Assembly (NCBI GenBank): GCA_963773335.1
Contig: CAVZAT010000002.1
Coordinates: 434,001 to 498,000 of the forward strand
Direction of reading: 5' to 3'
Source of the DNA: UBA4742 sp963773335
Lineage (GTDB): Bacteria; Actinomycetota; Acidimicrobiia; Acidimicrobiales; Acidimicrobilacustridaceae
DNA: 64,000 nt
Of this stretch, positions 62,989 through 64,000 are shown piece after piece. The translations under genes and the position numbers were made by a program. How positions within the stretch are numbered: position 1 is the stretch's first letter; each line of letters begins with the position of its first letter. The notes under the pieces were generated by a model. That model was not told the DNA's origin, did not search any database, and saw only the letters and a list, made by a program, of their open reading frames with translations.

Positions 62989-63983
62989 ATGGACCTGACC
63001 ACCGTGGCCGATGACGAGGTCGTCGTGCATGCGGGCCTCGAGGTCCACCGACACGAAGGCCTGGCCAGCGACCAGATCTATGACCTCGACGGGTTCCGGG
63101 TGCGTACCTTGGCCCGGCCCCACGGTGAGCACCTGTGCACCTTCGCCACCGTCAACGATGTGCACTTCGGTGAGGTCGAGTGCGGGATCATCGACGGGCT
63201 GGAGATGGGTCCGACCTTCCGGGTGCCCGAGGGGGCGGAGCCCTATCCGGTGACCATGAACCGGGCGCGGTGGCCGAGATGGCGGCGGTGGACCCGGCCG
63301 CGGTGGTGGTCAAGGGCGACCTGACCGCGTCCGGCACCTCGGAGGAGTACCAGGCCTTCCTGGACACGTACGCGCCGTTCGGTGAACGCCTGCACCACAT
63401 CCGCGGCAACCACGACGTCGCCCCCGGGGCCACCGTGGCGGCGTCGGGCCCGCGATCGGTGGATCTGCCCGGGGCGCGGCTGGCCCTGATCGACACCACG
63501 GTGGCCCAACGGGCGTCGGGCCGAGTGTCGTCGGCAACCCTCGAGTGGCTGGACGACCTGGCCGCCCACACCGACCGGCCGGTGCTGGTCTTCGGGCACC
63601 ACCACCCATGGAGCCCGGAGTCCCGCCACCGACCGGATGACTACTTCGGCATCCATCCCGACGCCAGCGAGCAACTGATCGAGGTCGTGGCCAGACACCC
63701 GTCGATCGCCGGGTACTTCGCCGGCCACACCCACCGCAACCGGGTCCGCCGCTTCGGGACCACCGGACCATTCCCGTGGGTCGAGGTGGCGTCCGTGAAG
63801 GACTACCCGGGGAGCTGGGCCGAATACCGGGTCTTCGACGGCGGCGTCCTCCAGATCCACCGGCGCATCTCCACCCCCGGGGCCCTGGCCTGGACCGAAC
63901 AGACCCGGCACATGTTCGCCGACACCTACGCCGACTACGCCCTGGGCGCGGTCGGGGATCGCAACCTGCCCATCGTCTGGTGA
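62989..63983 (+). CDS. Calcineurin-like metallophosphoesterase (one frameshift)
   Basis: About 330 residues. An N-terminal beta-rich part (TVADDEVVVHAGLEVHRHEG) leads to the dimetal motifs: FATVNDVHFGEVEC (D-x-H), VVVKGDLTASG (GD), LHHIRGNHDVAPG (GNHD), VLVFGHHHPW and YFAGHTHRNRVRRFG (GHTH). The lost base is near 63262, between NDVHFGE and VVKGDLT. Class III cyclic nucleotide phosphodiesterase-like or phosphoprotein/nucleotide phosphatases share this pattern; the substrate cannot be told. It ends 17 nt from the right edge of the window. Confidence 0.82.
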
Positions 63984-64000
63984 CCCGGTGCGCGCACCGC

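Overview
This is high-GC DNA with dense, almost symmetric six-frame coding, typical of an actinobacterium. Actinomycete-type markers include a DevR/DevS (DosR/DosS) pair, a mycothiol-linked maleylpyruvate-isomerase-like protein, an acyl-CoA carboxylase beta plus epsilon pair, a DivIVA-like coiled-coil protein and a small-type SRP RNA beside dnaX-ybaB-recR. Crotonyl-CoA reductase, methylmalonyl-CoA epimerase and a DUF929/DsbB-like disulfide pair would suit the Acidimicrobiia, but that placement is inference. Many genes carry single-base frameshifts, including dnaX and tadA, which should be intact in a living cell. At least one (tadA) lies in a homopolymer. The consensus therefore probably contains indel errors, and broken genes should not be assumed dead.

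Layout. 0-12 kb is housekeeping and transport: SPFH/NfeD pair, GH36 alpha-galactosidase, ABC exporter, NTF2-like protein, tRNA-Ser(CGA), tadA, a MarR / membrane protein / MMPL operon, and an amidohydrolase. 12-25 kb is a stress and dormancy island: two flavin-binding split-barrel proteins, an SRPBCC protein, an MgtA-like ATPase, a GNAT protein, a short carbamate kinase, a hypothetical protein, a tandem universal stress protein, the DevS-like kinase, the DevR regulator and a fatty acid hydroxylase. DosR-type 14-bp boxes sit in its promoters. The DevR recognition helix looks the same as that of mycobacterial DosR, so this is probably a self-contained hypoxia-type regulon. 24.7-32 kb holds an APC permease, arcA, arcB, arcC and a P-type H+-ATPase: an arginine deiminase module with a possible DosR-type box upstream. 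The arc genes are heavily frameshifted.

32-34.6 kb has a polytopic membrane protein, a vapBC toxin-antitoxin pair and a remnant of an integrase 5' end. 34.64-44.43 kb is an integrative element of about 9.8 kb inserted in the 3' end of tRNA-Ser(GGA). It has a 23-bp direct repeat at its ends, a tyrosine integrase beside the tRNA, an IS3-family insertion, two ECF sigma / membrane-anchored beta-propeller pairs, a KfrA-like coiled-coil protein, and a three-Cys-motif protein (DUF5131/Gp37-Gp68) with its partner TcmP.

44.4-64 kb is core chromosome: tRNA-Ser, SRP RNA, dnaX, ybaB, recR, thiolase, divIVA-like, ccr, epimerase, dienelactone hydrolase, DUF929 and DsbB-like, an MFS drug exporter, a 5'-3' exonuclease, tatA, a LigC-like ATP-dependent ligase, a LOG protein, the acyl-CoA carboxylase pair, an MDMPI-like protein and a metallophosphoesterase. 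Intergenic oddities here are a 91-bp tandem repeat with a dispersed relative and a 54-nt near-perfect palindrome.
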